Source: Symbiodinium kawagutii (taxonomy: Eukaryota; Sar; Dinophyceae; Suessiales; Symbiodiniaceae). From it: DNA of 64,000 nucleotides. A program made the position numbers and the translations under genes. Shown piece by piece: positions 1 through 11,391 of this stretch (position 1 is the first letter of the stretch; every line of letters starts with the position of its first letter). The stretch spans positions 262,318-326,317 of the forward strand of contig VSDK01007127.1 of the NCBI GenBank assembly GCA_009767595.1. The letters are read 5' to 3'. The notes under the pieces are model-generated. The model searched no databases. It worked only from the letters and a program-made list of their open reading frames with translations, and was not told the DNA's origin.

Positions 1-1254
1 ACGCTTTCCCCATCGGCAAAGCAAATCTCTAGGACTGATAGAAAAATACAAGAAAATAGATCTATCATCTGCTAGCACGTTACAAGCCTCCTGGTACCAT
101 TCGCCTGGCTATTCACCAGCTAATCACCAGGCATTTTACCAGCCATAGCCAGCTATAACCAGCTAATCACCAGCTATTCACCTAGCCATGCCACCAGCTA
201 CCCACGACTGCCGGTTCGCCTGCCCAGGGCGCAATCCACACAGGTGCTGGGGCTGGTGGCTGCCACCGTGGCACTGGAAGTGCCCACCTCGCTGAGGCAC
301 GGCTATGCGGTGGCTATCCATGACCAACTGGGCCAACTGGTGGTGTTTATGGTGGCAGTTGTGGTGGAACTTCGCTGCCATGGCAGTTGTGGTGGAACTT
401 CGCTGCCATGGCAAAAAACCTCCTTGGAAGGGAAGAATGGTGATTCTGGTGTTAGTTGTGGTGTTGACTGTGGTTTGTGATTGTGGTTTTGATGATGGTG
501 TTAGTGATTGTGGTACCGAGATGTGCTGAGTATGGGGTTGAGGCGATGTTGTGGATGGTATTGGTGTTTGTTCTGGTTCATAATCGCAGCTGAAACAAAT
601 ACGGGTTGGGTCATCGTCTCTAATGATATACAGCAAAAGTGGCTAAGGGTGGCTACAGCAATAATTGTAGACAGGATACTCACGGGTAGTGATGATTCAC
701 AATGGTTATCATATGATTGGTGAAATTATCGTTGACAGTGATATAATGACTGTGCGTTTTGGTTCCTATTCATGAAGGGCTGGATGCTCAATGATTGACA
801 ATGATTGATACCCAAGTATGCAATAGCAATACAGTAATTCAATGTAATTTAATGACTAAGCAGGATGGAGAGTACGGAGGACAGCCTTCAAAAAATCAAT
901 CCCGAAACCATCTCCATCTCGCAGAGTCCAAGGGGACGTTCAAAACTGGTTGGCCATATGATGGTTCCTCAAAACAGGGCTACCCCCAAATCATCATTGT
1001 TGAACCATTTGAGGCAATAAACCGACTATTTCTTGGGTCCCCAAATTTTGAGAAACCCCCATATGGATCCATATGCAATGAGGACCGCGGTGCATCCGCA
1101 CAAATGTTTGATACGCATGCAGTTGGAAGCGCTCGTCGCTGCTGAATTAACCAGGCGAGCGAAACGCCACCAGCCATCAACTCTGATATTGGAGTTGATG
1201 AGCGGGGTTCCGATGAGATTTCTAGTTATGAATACCTGCAGCTTAGACAAACGT

Positions 1255-1373
1255 GGCTATGGGTCAATATTAACCAACCAACTAATGGGGGATTTCCACC
1301 AACAATAATAAGGAAAACAATGGTTAATAGGGGGGAACCAGGGGTACGGGGTTTTGACCCACTGCCATGTATC
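1255..1373 (+). repeat. MITE-like element, family B, copy 1
   Basis: About 119 bp. The first 27 bases match the reverse complement of 25629-25743 exactly, and the rest aligns at roughly 80 percent by eye. It starts near TGGGTCA and ends near TGACCCA, so it has short terminal inverted repeats. No coding potential is seen. It is one of two inverted copies more than 24 kb apart. Confidence 0.7.
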
Positions 1374-1622
1374 AACATATGCCCGTATCCTTGTTCACGT
1401 GTGGGGTATATAATTGTTTGCAGTCGCAAACGTCCACGATCAAACACAAACTTGCACACATGCAAAGATAGGAAGTACCACGACTACCGTCAGTTAAACA
1501 TAGAGTATCATGGCCAATGTACAATTATTCCCGACCAAGTACTCACCGACCATTCACCCACTCAATCAGACAAAGTCCCAATCAGTAGGAACGTTTTAGT
1601 TGGTTTGCACATTACATGAATA

Positions 1623-1741
1623 CTTGTTGGTGGTTGCAGCACCTTTGAAAAATACTAGTCAACCAACCATTTGTTCATGATTAAAAAAAAATATATATAT
1701 ATACTAGTGAAAATAAAGAAATGATGGAAACCACTAGCCAG
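1623..1741 (+). repeat. MITE-like element, family A, copy 1
   Basis: It begins CTTGTTGGTGGTTGCA and ends AAACCACTAGCCAG, which is the inverted form of the family end CTGGTTGGTGGTTT. The internal string TAGTCAACCAACCATTTGTT is shared with the copy at 2702. The true right end may lie slightly further, near CCCAACCAGTAGCAG at about 1762. Confidence 0.6.
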
Positions 1742-2701
1742 GCATTTACCAACCAAAGTCCCAACCAGTAGCAGTTCATCAGCTACTCGTCGCTGAGGCA
1801 ACCACTGGGCAGTCCTCACAGGCGGTGGCGCTACTGCCACTCCAAGTGCCTTGAGCGGCTGAGTCTTCGGAGCCACCCACAGGGCCCAAGATCTATGGTA
1901 CCAGTAGCAGGGGATGTGTAAAGAGGAGAAAATGAAATATGATACTTTAGAGATCTTTAGAGTGAATACATGCATACTAGTGTTAGAAATCAATCAGAGG
2001 CTGTAGTATGATGTAATCAATCATGTCTACCAATCCTTTTGGAAAGAGAATCGGCAGGGAGAAACTCTTTTCAAACAGCTGAAACAGCGATCACCAATTA
2101 AGAAAGCCACTGGAGTATTGTTAAAATCGACTATCCCCAAGAATCAATTCGTACAGAAATTGTGGATTCTAAATGTTGCAAGTTCTTGCCCATTTCAAGC
2201 CTGTCAAAGGGGATGGCCTTAGCTCGCCACAATCATGAATTGAACAATTCCAAAATCATCATCAACTTCATGAACCAATATTCAGAGATGTTTCGCCACA
2301 TTGCAATACTGGTAGCATTCTATCAAATCCGCTTGAACTATTATCAGTCATCGTTTAACCATCCGTATGCACAACTAACCTTGATCAATCAGGATTTCAA
2401 GTATGAAAATTGCAAACCTGGATCAAAATCCTACGAGTACTTAACCAGAATCACCACGAACCTTGGTCAACCATCCACTAAGCTTCTTCATCCTCCCTCA
2501 CCATGTGCTAGTATCAACTTGATATGAACCACACACCACCCAATTCACCACCATTCCAACAGGCCTCCATACGCTACCGCCCTGCCTGCCGGACAGTCGA
2601 AGCAAAGAGCCAAAGAGCCCACGCCAGTGTCATTGCCTTGGAATCATCACCAGGCGATCAACCTTTCCGTCACTGTTCAGTAACTGTGACTGAAAAAATA
2701 T

Positions 2702-2790
2702 CTGGTTGGTGGCTTCAACCTCTATGAACAATATTAGTCAACCAACCATTTGTTAACATTTACGAGAGAAAATGATAAACCACCAGCCAG
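2702..2790 (+). repeat. MITE-like element, family A, copy 2
   Basis: An 89-bp segment that starts CTGGTTGGTGGCTTCAAC and ends AAACCACCAGCCAG, an inverted terminal repeat with two mismatches. It shares its middle with copy 1. No convincing coding exon was found in the surrounding 1-3200 stretch. That stretch is AT-rich and repeat-rich, with short antiparallel open frames only. Confidence 0.65.
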
Positions 2791-3254
2791 ATATCCATTC
2801 ATTCAATGATCTGATTAACCATCACCCAGGTCAGGGATGGGTGTGACCAGGTGGTCAGCTGAGCAGTTGAATAACCATCTCCTTTCAGGCCAGGTGAAGC
2901 ACGATTCGGCACGGTAGCTCATGCCGTGGACACCTGTAGGGGGCCTCCCAAGATTGATGATTTCCAATGAAAACATAACCATGCTATGGGATGTCTGGGG
3001 GGTTTACCTCATCTTTGATGGATAACATTGCCTTCGACATCCTTCCACCTGCATCGAAGGTGCTGAAAGTTCCACTGGGACATGCGAGGCAATCACTTGG
3101 ACTGTTCGCACCTTCGAGCTCGCTATACCGACCTGCCAGGTGCTCAGCTAAGCTGGTGACTGGCGTAACTTCCGTTATGGCAGGTGTTTAAAATGTAAAA
3201 ATGTAAAATTGATTCATATGCTTAGATTCGCTTATAAGTTATAAGCCTACTTAC

Positions 3255-3438
3255 AGTTGGGGGGTACCACTCCGTAATGAATCATGACCTGACTCTTCTC
3301 CCAGGGCTTCTCCCGCGGGTTACCCTCGCAGCCCCAAACTTCCACTCTTGCTGTTGCAAGTTTGCCAATGATTAGAGCATCCACGGCACAGGAGACTGTA
3401 GTGGCTTGGTCTTGTAGGAGCCCCTCCAAGCCAACCAA
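3255..3438 (-). CDS. Unidentified exon, possible 3' part of the cysteine-rich gene
   Basis: An open minus-strand frame that ends at a strong donor (GTAAGT, 3249-3254). The frame holds a WGCEGNPREKP segment. The upstream acceptor is not fixed; several AG sites lie inside the frame. It sits just downstream of the last recognisable GCC2/GCC3 exon and may continue that gene, but it shows no module consensus itself. Confidence 0.3.
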
Positions 3439-3628
3439 GGCCGAATTAGTTAGTCCATATAATTCAGGCTTCCTTGAATTTCCTTGGTATCAAGCAGCAC
3501 TTGGTTGGTGCCAAGGGTTGCCAAGCGCAAAGTTCCTTTGTTCTCTCCAGGAAGGTAACTAATACCATGCCTTTCCCGTGCCAATTTTTTCTGACTAAAA
3601 ACTGGCATCACAACAACGAGATCGCTGC

Positions 3629-3675
3629 CTGCAGGGCATTCTGTGCACTCAGTAGTGCCTTCCGAAACTGCATAC
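3629..3675 (-). CDS. GCC2/GCC3 exon
   Basis: A 47-bp exon with acceptor CTGAG|G and GC donor (TGCAG|GCAGCG). It encodes YAVSEGTTECTECPAG, the second half of a module. It enters in phase 2, matching the exit phase of the exon at 4672-4779. Confidence 0.65.
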
Positions 3676-6600
3676 CTCAGGCCACGCTGGGCCGCCATCC
3701 GAGCCCCAAGGGGAGACTTCCAGCTGTGCTGCATCTCTGGCCCTCTTCGCTGCTAAGTTTGACATCAAAATCTCTTGGATTGTATGCACTCCGACATTCA
3801 GGAGAGACTTTTCAGTGCGCTGCCACTTGCCCCGAGTCAACAATGAAAAATCATCAAACACTACGCTAGTCATTGACTTTTACGCTGTGAATTAAATATG
3901 CACACGCACATCAAACTACACGAGTACCAACCTAACGTCCCTGGGCGGAAGTTTCCCGAAAAACCCATAGGAGAGGAAGGCTGGTTGCAAGGTGACAAAG
4001 CGACCCACTGAAAGAGCGACAGGCGGCTGTTTGTTTCTCTGTCTGTTCGCCTGAGTGTGTATCTGTATGTGTCTATCTATCTCTGTCTATCGATTTATCT
4101 ATCTATTTATCGATCTGTCTGTCTGTCTGTCTGTCTGTCTCTGTCTGTCTGTCTGTCTCTGTCTGTCTGTCTGTCTGTCTGCCTGTCTGTCTGTCTGTCT
4201 GTCTATCTGTCTCTCTTGCTATCGATCGATGGATCAATCCATCAACGATCTACAGTATCTGTCTCTGTGTGTGTCGATTTCTTTATCCATCTCAATTCAA
4301 ACTTCTAAACACCACTCTTGACAACCATCTATAAAACTATCTATCTGTCTAGCTAGTTGTTGGTCGACCTGTCTATCTACGCTAGCCGCCTGTGCATTTG
4401 CCTCGTCACCTATCTGGATATACCTGGCCATCTATCTAGCCAAAAGGCCACCGACCTACCTATCAACCTGTCTATCTATCCATTTAACAGCTCAATATCA
4501 ATCTATCATTTCTCATCATGTATCTATCTATCTGAATCTGTCTATCCATCCATCCATCCATCCATCCATCCTTCCATCCATTCATCCATTCGACTTCCCA
4601 ACTTCCCAACGGACAAAATCGATGCATTTTTCTCTGAGTCGCCACCTGTCACCACCTCTCGGCCCCCGCACCTCCCCGCCGGGCACAGCACACAGCTGTC
4701 GAAGCCGGCCAGACCCGCAGCCGCCCCAGCGGTGCCGCTGGGACAAATGGTGCAGGTCTCGTTGCTCGTTGCGCCCAAGCTGTGCCACGGGATACCACGG
4801 GGCCGGCGGGTGGACGTGGGTTGACCGTCGCCATCCCTGATCTACACAATTGATTCTGATTAACCACTAATAATTGACCTATTCATATCCTCTATGATCA
4901 AAATTGATCAAACCATCTGAAAAAACCATCAAGTTCAGACTTCTGCTCTCCGGTGGCCCTGCGCGTGGCCCCGCGCCTTTCGTTGTCGCCATACCAGCCC
5001 GCTGGGCACAAGATGCATGCGCTCTCCCCTGCTGACCTGGGCCCACAGGGTCAAACTCCAGCTGGTGAGGTCACCGCGTGGAACTGAGGTTGTTACGTCC
5101 TATATAGGTGAGCCTACTTAAGCCATAGTTAAGCTATGTTAAGCTATATTATATCTCAAATAGTTAACCTGTAACAGTTGATAATTCAACTTATATTGGG
5201 ATTAGCCATGTAACTCGTACTTAAGCCTAGTTAAGCCATACTTGATGACCGACTTTTAATTATGGATGAGGGGGCTTGCCTTGTAAGGGCTTCAGTTGGG
5301 GGATGTGTCCATCACTCGAGTATCAGAATTGATTCGCACTCAGAATCATTTTCAACGACCCATGTCAAAGCATACTTCCAGGAACTACCGTTTTAGCAGG
5401 GTGGTCAGAGCGCAGGCACTATCAGAATCTATCAGAAATATTGAACCTCAAGCTTGGGACATCTTGGGATGGCTGCCCTAAAATCAGTTCCTTGAATCTT
5501 GGCCATGCCCGGCTACCAAACAATCACCTCCACCTGCAGGCTCTGCCCAGCTGCTCGCTGTAGCTACCCATGGGGCAGGAGGTGCAGGAGTCAGCAGGTG
5601 ACACTGCGTAAGTTCCAGCCGCGCATTCCTTGGGACAGCTGACCGAGAGACCAGAAATCAGAAACCGACCTTGGTGGACCTGCGGCAAACCTGCGGCAAC
5701 ACTGGAGGATTCAACCAATGATTCCTGAGAAATGACCAGCCCCAAGGAGACCTAAGAATCCTAAGACTCAGAAATGGATCTTCCAATGATCAAGTGTAAA
5801 ATGCATGCCACCGATGATACGTCAAATCTGTACCTTGTGGCGGGGGCTTGGTGCCAAGGTTCGATGCACCCCGTGGCAGCAGAGCTTGCAGTACTTGCAG
5901 TGCCTCATGGCCAGGTTCTGCAAATTCAGCCAGGGCTGTTGATCAGCGTTGAACCATGGAATGGGCTGTGGGATTTACACTCCGGATCACTCCGGTCAGC
6001 TGGAAAACCTATACCATATATGAAAATAGCTGGTTTTTGCTGGTTTGACCTGTAAAAAAACGATGATTTTGAGCGCAAGCAGCTTAGGGACTGCCAGAAC
6101 ATCCCTCAAGAAATGTCTCGAGCCATCCAGGTCCAGATCCCAGGCCCTGATCGAACTCAGATGCTGAAACCAATAATGGCCATGTCCACCCCCCGCCTGA
6201 CTCGCACAACGAGCAAGTGGTCTGGCCCACAGCAGGTTGGTAGTAACCAGCGCGGCAGTCAGTACACAGCGATCTTCCTGGGCAAAGGCGGCGAATTTTG
6301 ACATGCTTTCAATGTTGGTAGGTGGCTCCAGCTAACCCAAAGACCTGGAATTGCCACCGTGCACACGTCCCTAAGCTGGCACGATCGTAAGGCTGCCATG
6401 TGCTGCTGCAAACCTGTTCACATTTGGAGCCAAACATCTACAAGAGATTTTTCGCCACACCGGGCTTGAAGATTGTGTTCATTTGATGTTCTAATAACTC
6501 CAAAATCACCAGGCCAAGTGGTTCCGCGATAATATCAGTGATGCCATGTGAGTCCACCACTACCAAAAAATCTGGTTGATCATTATGGTCGATCAAATCC

Positions 6601-9600
6601 CTTAATGAAACAATGGCTGTAAGGGTAAGACATGTTAAAAGAATAGTTGTTGGAATCCCAGGCGATGAACTACCAAGAATTGGACCACGAAACCCGGCCT
6701 TCAGAGCTGGTGTAGGTGCCTGCACCGCACTCAGTACAGGCTGTAGAGCCCATACTTATAGAAAACTCGCCTGGCACAGTCCAACGGCAGAATCGGTTCA
6801 CAAGAGTTGGCGGTGGGCCGGTGGGCAATCCAATCATCTTGGTTGAATACCAATGGTCATTATTGATGAATTTATTGATTACAATGTTTGATAGGTCATC
6901 TAATGAAATCACATGGGTCAACCCGGAATCTCCTTGAATCCGGCCTTGAACCAAACAGGAACCACCCGTGTTTCCACGGTAAATCCCAGGGAGCTTGCCA
7001 TGTTCAGCCGGACTTCGGGGAGCCCAAGCACCGGCCTGGCGGACACTTTTGGCAAGCGCCCTGGGCGTCCTGGTCGTTGAACTCTCCGCGCAAACAGGGC
7101 GTGCAAAAGGTCGCACCTGGAGGCGCGACCCTCGGGGTGTCCTCAACATGAGGAGGTTGAGATACCTTGCATTTATTTACCATGATCCAGTGAGTTGTTG
7201 GGTTGAGATCACGTACACTTAGATAACTTAGATACATTTAATTGCCATGATCCATTCGGTTGTTGGGTCGTTGCGGCTGGTTCTTCTCTGGCAGAACCAT
7301 GCAAACAGCATCGGTTATCCTTCGGCGAGCCCGCCGCAAATACGCAAGCTTCTTTGGCCGCATTTCACATCATTTCACCCTTTTTTTCCTAATGACGGGC
7401 TTGGCTCCAAAAACATGTTGTACAGGGATATTCAACTGCATGCATATTTTCGGTTGGAAATTGGATCCCCAATTGCGCGAAAGAAATTTGGGAAAACACA
7501 TATAAGGAATTAGCAATTTAGGAGCCTATCTCGTATGTGGAAACGCGTTTCAAGATGTATAAATGTTGCAAATATATATATATATATATATCTAATGACA
7601 TTCGAAAACATGTCTGCGTACAAAAAACTACCTACCATCCCAATGAACCGCAACAGCAACTGGGTTTGTCCCAAAAAATGGCGCACCCCCAGGGCACAGG
7701 TGGCTTCCCTAATGGCAAACTGAACAGTGTGGATCGGGCGCCGACCTTCCTCAGAACTCTCGCCACGAGTGCACTGCACACAGGCAGACATGCCACTGTT
7801 CTCCTCGGTGGCCCGAGGTCCCCGTGCCATGGAAATGGCTGAACTAGAGACTGATCTGGAGTAAATGCCTCAAAAGAACAGAAAAATTGAGATTCGTTTC
7901 GTTTCTGCTTCACCTGCATAACCAGATTCAACTTACACGAAGTCCCACCTGGACTAGCACTTGTACTCAGGAATGCGGCCTACAGATTTTGACCACTGGA
8001 AGGAAGTAAATCATGGTAAACCTATGTCAACCTCACCTGCATCACAAATGTGCAACAAACAGGATCATTCCTGTGGAGAAACTTTTCCCTGCGATTCCAA
8101 CAACGTTTGGTTTGGATGGGTTTTACCACAACAACCATTGTTGCACAAAGAGGGTTAACCTATGTTAACCTACCAAAAATGAACTTTTGTCATGGTGGAG
8201 TCCCAGGGCGTCAACATCCACCACGGCCAACGACGAATTCCCCGCAGTGGATCAACGGATATCAACGGCCCAAGGGGCGGAGTACGTCCCCGCGGCGCAA
8301 AATGCGCAGTCGCGGTTGCGCTCGTCAGGTCCGTAGCGGCCCGCAGAACCTGGGACCCGTGACCCCTCCGGGTGAGTTGCTTCGTGGCGGGCGAACTCAG
8401 CGGTTGAACAGCACCGGTGTGAGGATGTTCATCCATCCATTTTGGGCATGGGAGTGTTTTGGATGTTTTGGCCCATAATCATGATATTCATATTGCTGTG
8501 TTTGAATGTTTTTGATTCCTTAGTCAGATTTCCGAAGCCTAGTCTTTTGATTTGCAACCGCAACTAGTTCAAAGCCTTGGAAGATCCACATGCCCAAGTC
8601 CGCACGGAAGGAAAGGGGACAACCTCGCGTGGTGAACCGCAATGATTTGGGGGCACACCATCGGCAACCCAAATGTGATTGGCTTTATCTTGGTCATTTT
8701 CGCCCTTCTCAACCACTAACCAATCTGTTATGGACCTGTCGCCACTAGTATCCGTTAGCTAAGCACTACCATTCATGTTCCATTCATGAATCTCAATCAT
8801 AAATATCCAAGCATTACCATTCATTAATAGGTAATCCTTTTGAACCACATCTCTTAACCACGTTCCCCTTGGTCCTTTCGAAGATCCCCTATGCCAACAC
8901 CCCACGGCACCCCACTAAATGCATCCATAACGCACTCCGTGCAGCTTGTGGCGCCTGCCTGGGCGGCATGACCACGACCGCAGTCGAAGCAGGACGTGGC
9001 ACCGAAGTCGCTGGACTGGCCATCCAGGCACGTGGTACCTTAGCCCCACAGCAGGGCTCAGGAGGAACTGGTCATGGACCACTGGTAGGGACTGGGAGGT
9101 CATGCGTGGGTCATGAACCCATGGACTTCCTGGCATCATATATCATGAACTCATTTTTGAAAGAATCGTTGGTCAACCATGACTAACCAACATTGACCAT
9201 CACAATCAATGTATATCCTTGTCCAAACGTGCATCCTTTCCAACCGCCCCCAACCAAGTTACAGCTGCTGCTGGCAGCATTGGCTTGATAAGTTCCTCGA
9301 CTGCCTCAGCGGCTGCAGCTGAAGCCGAAAATGCCAGCCATGCGCCAGGGAACTTGCGTCCTCATTGCCTGGAAAGCCTACCATTTGAGAATCCTGGAGC
9401 CTTAATCTGATGTTCATCTCGGTTTTTGAAGCAGAACTAATCTATGCTGGCTCTCAAGGCTCTCAGCTACAAAAGAAGTCGTGGTACAGCTCTACGCAGC
9501 ACAGTGGCCGTTTCAAATTTGGACAATTTGAGGGGTGCGGCACAGGCACCTGCAGCAGCATCGTTTCGGCAAACATCAGGCCTCTATTCTGGTTGGTGGT

Positions 9601-10261
9601 TTCAACCCCTCAGAGGAGTACGAGTAAATTATAGTAAGTTAGCCAACCATCCCAAAGACTACGGAAAATAGACACTTTAAACTACCAACCAGTACTGTTC
9701 ACGCTGTGATCTCAACGCACCAGTTCTTCAATCACTGGAGGCATCTTGCTTCGCTGCGCGGGGCCCAGCCCCCTCACCACATCAGGGAGCCATCCCTTGG
9801 GGTTCCGTACAATCTGTGCAAGAAGATGAGCCTGCAAGGATGATCTTGGTGACTGCCGGCCAGCGCTTGTGCCCCATGTCTGAGCTAAACATCTCGATGC
9901 ACCGCAGCTGTCGCAGCTGCTGGCTAGAAACGAGCACGAGAACCTTGCCTTTACCAAGATAGCTACACACTCAACTGACAAACTGGTGGTTTCTGAACAT
10001 GAACTTGGTTCGACTGACATGGAACGCGTTACACCTGACCATGTTTGTCAACTTGGNNNNNNNNNNAGGGAAAGAAATTCTAGCATAAAATGTTGTATAG
10101 CTACCTCTTGAATCTACTGATTTTTCCAACCAAATCATGGATTTGCTATGCTTTGCTTTGTCCCCAGGTCGGCCAAAATCTTGTTCCCTGGCAACAAGGG
10201 CAATCTTCAGACCGCCTGATTCGGCATACTGTCCAGGTGAACAGGCTGAACAGGATGTCAC
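3629..10261 (-). CDS. GCC2/GCC3 (ephrin-receptor-like) cysteine-rich repeat gene, multi-exon
   Basis: A gene-level span built from at least 11 short minus-strand exons: 10216-10261, 8932-9038, 8286-8349, 7746-7838, 7036-7116, 6699-6770, 6197-6277, 5534-5638, 4977-5036, 4672-4779 and 3629-3675, with 5834-5917 probable. Almost every exon contains the pattern C-x2-C-x2-G-x-(Y/F)-x(6-9)-G/D-x3-C-x2-C of GCC2/GCC3 modules, which occur in large extracellular or membrane proteins of dinoflagellates, ciliates and animals. Introns are about 0.2-1.2 kb. Four neighbouring exons (72-93 bp) start and end in phase 1. Several use GC donors after AG. The family predicts disulphide-stabilised extracellular repeats; the ligand is unknown. 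The N- and C-terminal ends were not found, so this is a partial gene. Similar exons at 24.9-26.0 kb may belong to it or to a tandem relative. Confidence 0.75.
4061..4230 (+). repeat. GTCT/CTAT tetranucleotide microsatellite
   Basis: Nearly pure GTCT repeats with interspersed CTAT and CTCT units. Leucine/serine/cysteine-rich open frames across it are artefacts of the repeat. A CATC tract follows at about 4546-4590. Confidence 0.9.
4672..4779 (-). CDS. GCC2/GCC3 exon
   Basis: A 108-bp exon entering and leaving in phase 2. It contains LGATSNETCTICPSGTAG followed by FDSCVLCPAG, the best single match to the module consensus in the window. The donor is GGGGAG|GTGCGG and the acceptor CACAG|C. Confidence 0.8.
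4977..5036 (-). CDS. GCC2/GCC3 exon (short)
   Basis: A 60-bp exon, phase 2 to 2, that encodes SAGESACILCPAGWYGDNE. The acceptor is CCCAG|G. The phase-matching donor is GC (GAAAG|GCGCGG), although a GTATGG lies a few codons earlier. The exon is too short for a typical ORF search. Confidence 0.7.
5534..5638 (-). CDS. GCC2/GCC3 exon
   Basis: A 105-bp exon, phase 2 to 2, with acceptor GGTCAG|C and donor CTGCAG|GTGGAG. It encodes CPKECAAGTYAVSPADSC and then CTSCPMGSYSEQLGRAC, a complete module with six cysteines. Confidence 0.8.
5834..5917 (-). CDS. Probable exon of the GCC2/GCC3 gene
   Basis: An 84-bp segment between TTTGCAG and a CACAAG|GTACAG donor. Two frames are open. One is cysteine-rich (HCKYCKLCCHG) and the other starts PGHEALQVLQ. 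Neither exit phase fits the exon at 5534 directly, so another exon may lie between them. Confidence 0.45.
6197..6277 (-). CDS. GCC2/GCC3 exon, 27-residue phase-1 module
   Basis: An 81-bp exon with acceptor TTTGCCCAG|G and GC donor GAGTCAG|GCGGGG. It encodes LCTDCRAGYYQPAVGQTTC and SLCESG, a complete module in symmetric phase 1. The flanking frame has stops, so it is invisible to a minimum-length ORF filter. Confidence 0.8.
6699..6770 (-). CDS. GCC2/GCC3 exon, phase-1 module
   Basis: A 72-bp exon that encodes EFSISMGSTACTECGAGTYT. The acceptor is GTGCCAG|G and the GC donor TCTGAAG|GCCGGG. Phase is 1 to 1. Confidence 0.75.
7036..7116 (-). CDS. GCC2/GCC3 exon, 27-residue phase-1 module
   Basis: An 81-bp exon, the same length and phase as the one at 6197. 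It encodes ATFCTPCLRGEFNDQDAQGA and then CQKCPP. The acceptor is CTCCAG|G and the GC donor CGCCAG|GCCGGT. Confidence 0.75.
7746..7838 (-). CDS. GCC2/GCC3-like exon
   Basis: A 93-bp exon, phase 1 to 1, that encodes ENSGMSACVQCTRGESSEE. The acceptor is GTTCAG|C and the donor GAGGAAG|GTCGGC. Only the central C-x2-C-x-R-G part fits the module; the N-terminal third is not conserved. Confidence 0.6.
8286..8349 (-). CDS. GCC2/GCC3 exon
   Basis: It encodes SAGRYGPDERNRDCAFCAAG after acceptor GTCCCAG|G. The left end is uncertain: a GTACTC donor is assumed, but the frame stays open through TYSAPWA. A different frame is open across a longer stretch here and is judged a shadow. Confidence 0.6.
8932..9038 (-). 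CDS. GCC2/GCC3 exon, double module
   Basis: A 107-bp exon with acceptor GCTAAG|G. It encodes CLDGQSSDFGATSCFDCGRG followed by AGATSCTEC, two overlapping halves of the repeat. The donor is uncertain (GTTATG assumed). A longer open frame in another register lacks the module pattern. Confidence 0.7.
9589..9692 (+). repeat. MITE-like element, family A, copy 3
   Basis: A 104-bp element bounded by CTGGTTGGTGGTTT on the left and AAACTACCAACCAG on the right. These form a terminal inverted repeat matching at 13 of 14 positions. This is the cleanest copy of the family. Confidence 0.75.
9720..9970 (-). CDS. Unidentified candidate exon(s)
   Basis: Two overlapping minus-strand frames are open. One ends in VVRGLGPAQRSKMPPVIEEL and the other has CTDCTEPQG. 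Composition looks coding, but the frame and boundaries cannot be settled by eye. It lies between GCC exons, so it could be part of that gene. The Ala-rich stretch at about 9230-9400 is similar, open on both strands and unassigned. Confidence 0.3.
10057..10066. other. Assembly gap (10 N)
   Basis: Ten consecutive N bases. A run of exactly ten usually marks a gap of unknown size, so exons of the cysteine-rich gene may be missing here. Confidence 0.99.
10216..10261 (-). CDS. GCC2/GCC3 exon (short)
   Basis: It encodes VTSCSACSPGQYAES between acceptor CTGCAAG|G and GC donor GAATCAG|GCGGTC. It leaves in phase 1, which fits the entry phase of 8932-9038. Confidence 0.65.
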
Positions 10262-10596
10262 CTTGCAGGCTGCGGCAATATTGAGAGAACCCCCAGCACC
10301 ATTCCTCGATACGGAGGTTATCCATCATTTGAAGGCAAATCTCCAACGATTCATGGCTCAATTGTTGGCGGCTTGATGTAGATGGAAATCCCATTTCATT
10401 TCTAAACCACAACTGCGGAGTCTTACCCTGTATGTAAATATAAATCAAGAAAAAGATGAAAAAGAAAATGATGCAAAACCCGAATGTGACCACACCATTC
10501 AGGTGTTGACATCACAGCGATTCTGGTGCAAAATGACCTAATTTCTGTCCACACCCCGGAAGAGCATCTATCTGCCAACCAGCTACACGCATGAGC

Positions 10597-11079
10597 TCCA
10601 AGGAGTCTCTTCTACAGCCACCTCTGCCAGTACCAAGTTGCACTGTGACGTGGGATCCTATGAGGCACTGTGCATATGACCCCCAGTGCTGGTAGCTCGA
10701 CACCGCATTTCAAGGTCACCTCTGGGGAGAAGCATCTGATCACCACAGGCTGCAGCTGCCCCTTTTCTGGGCTGCGAGATGCTGAGCACGGTAAATGCAG
10801 GTGCCCCGCAGCGAAAAGTTGCGATGGCTGAGCAGCAGCGATCCAAATAAAGAATCGTCTATCTTGTCCGACCTTCCTCTTCCAAGAACTTGATTCATCT
10901 TCATAACCGTGCGATTGCCTCCCCATACTGGCCAACTTCCTGTTGAAAGTGGAAACAGCCGTTTTCCAAACTTTGGTCGCAGCTAGCAATGCCGCTGACA
11001 TCTGCTCAAGCCCTTGGCAATCACTGGCATGTGCCAAATTGAGGCACGGAAACGTGGGGATTGGCCAGCGGAACTGCAA
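10597..11079 (-). CDS. Unidentified candidate exons between the TraB and GCC genes
   Basis: The minus strand is open in more than one frame. A segment LEQMSAALLAATKVWKTA follows an AAG|G acceptor near 11010 and could end at a GC donor near 10923. A second, cysteine-bearing stretch lies at about 10600-10840. No family is recognised. Either may be the 3' end of the TraB gene or the 5' end of the cysteine-rich gene. Confidence 0.3.
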
Positions 11080-11237
11080 CCAACAGGCTCCTCCACCATC
11101 ACCTGCCGGTATTTCCCAAGATGATCTACTAATGAAGTTGGCTATTCAATGCTATTCATCCATATTAATCATCAATATATCCACTAAGATCAACCATCAC
11201 TATCCACTAAGCCACTACTTAAGCCTCTCTGGTGCCT

Positions 11238-11391
11238 CAGCGCGACAGCTCCACTTGATCCTCCAGGTGTCGCTTCACCCCGTTGCAATGTGCAGCCCCC
11301 AGCACCGCCACCACGGTGCCGGGCGCGCTCCCGCGACAGGTCCGCCGGATGGATTCAGCCAGGATCAGGTCGCGATCGCGAAGGAGAACGC
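11238..11391 (-). CDS. TraB domain C-terminal exon
   Basis: Acceptor GCTGAG|G at 11391. It encodes LLRDRDLILAESIRR, then VVAVLGAAHCNGVKRHLED, the ERD and G-x-x-H motifs of TraB. The left end is either a stop (TGA at 11237-11239) or a GA donor after CTGGAG at about 11261. The 172-residue plus-strand open frame covering this area is its antisense shadow. Confidence 0.75.

Noticed and set aside
4055..4321. Cysteine/leucine/serine-rich open frames that look like a secreted protein
   Set aside because: Pure translation of GTCT/CTAT microsatellite.
7247..7513. Two overlapping plus-strand frames of 81-88 codons
   Set aside because: No splice signals, and situated in an intron of the minus-strand cysteine-rich gene.
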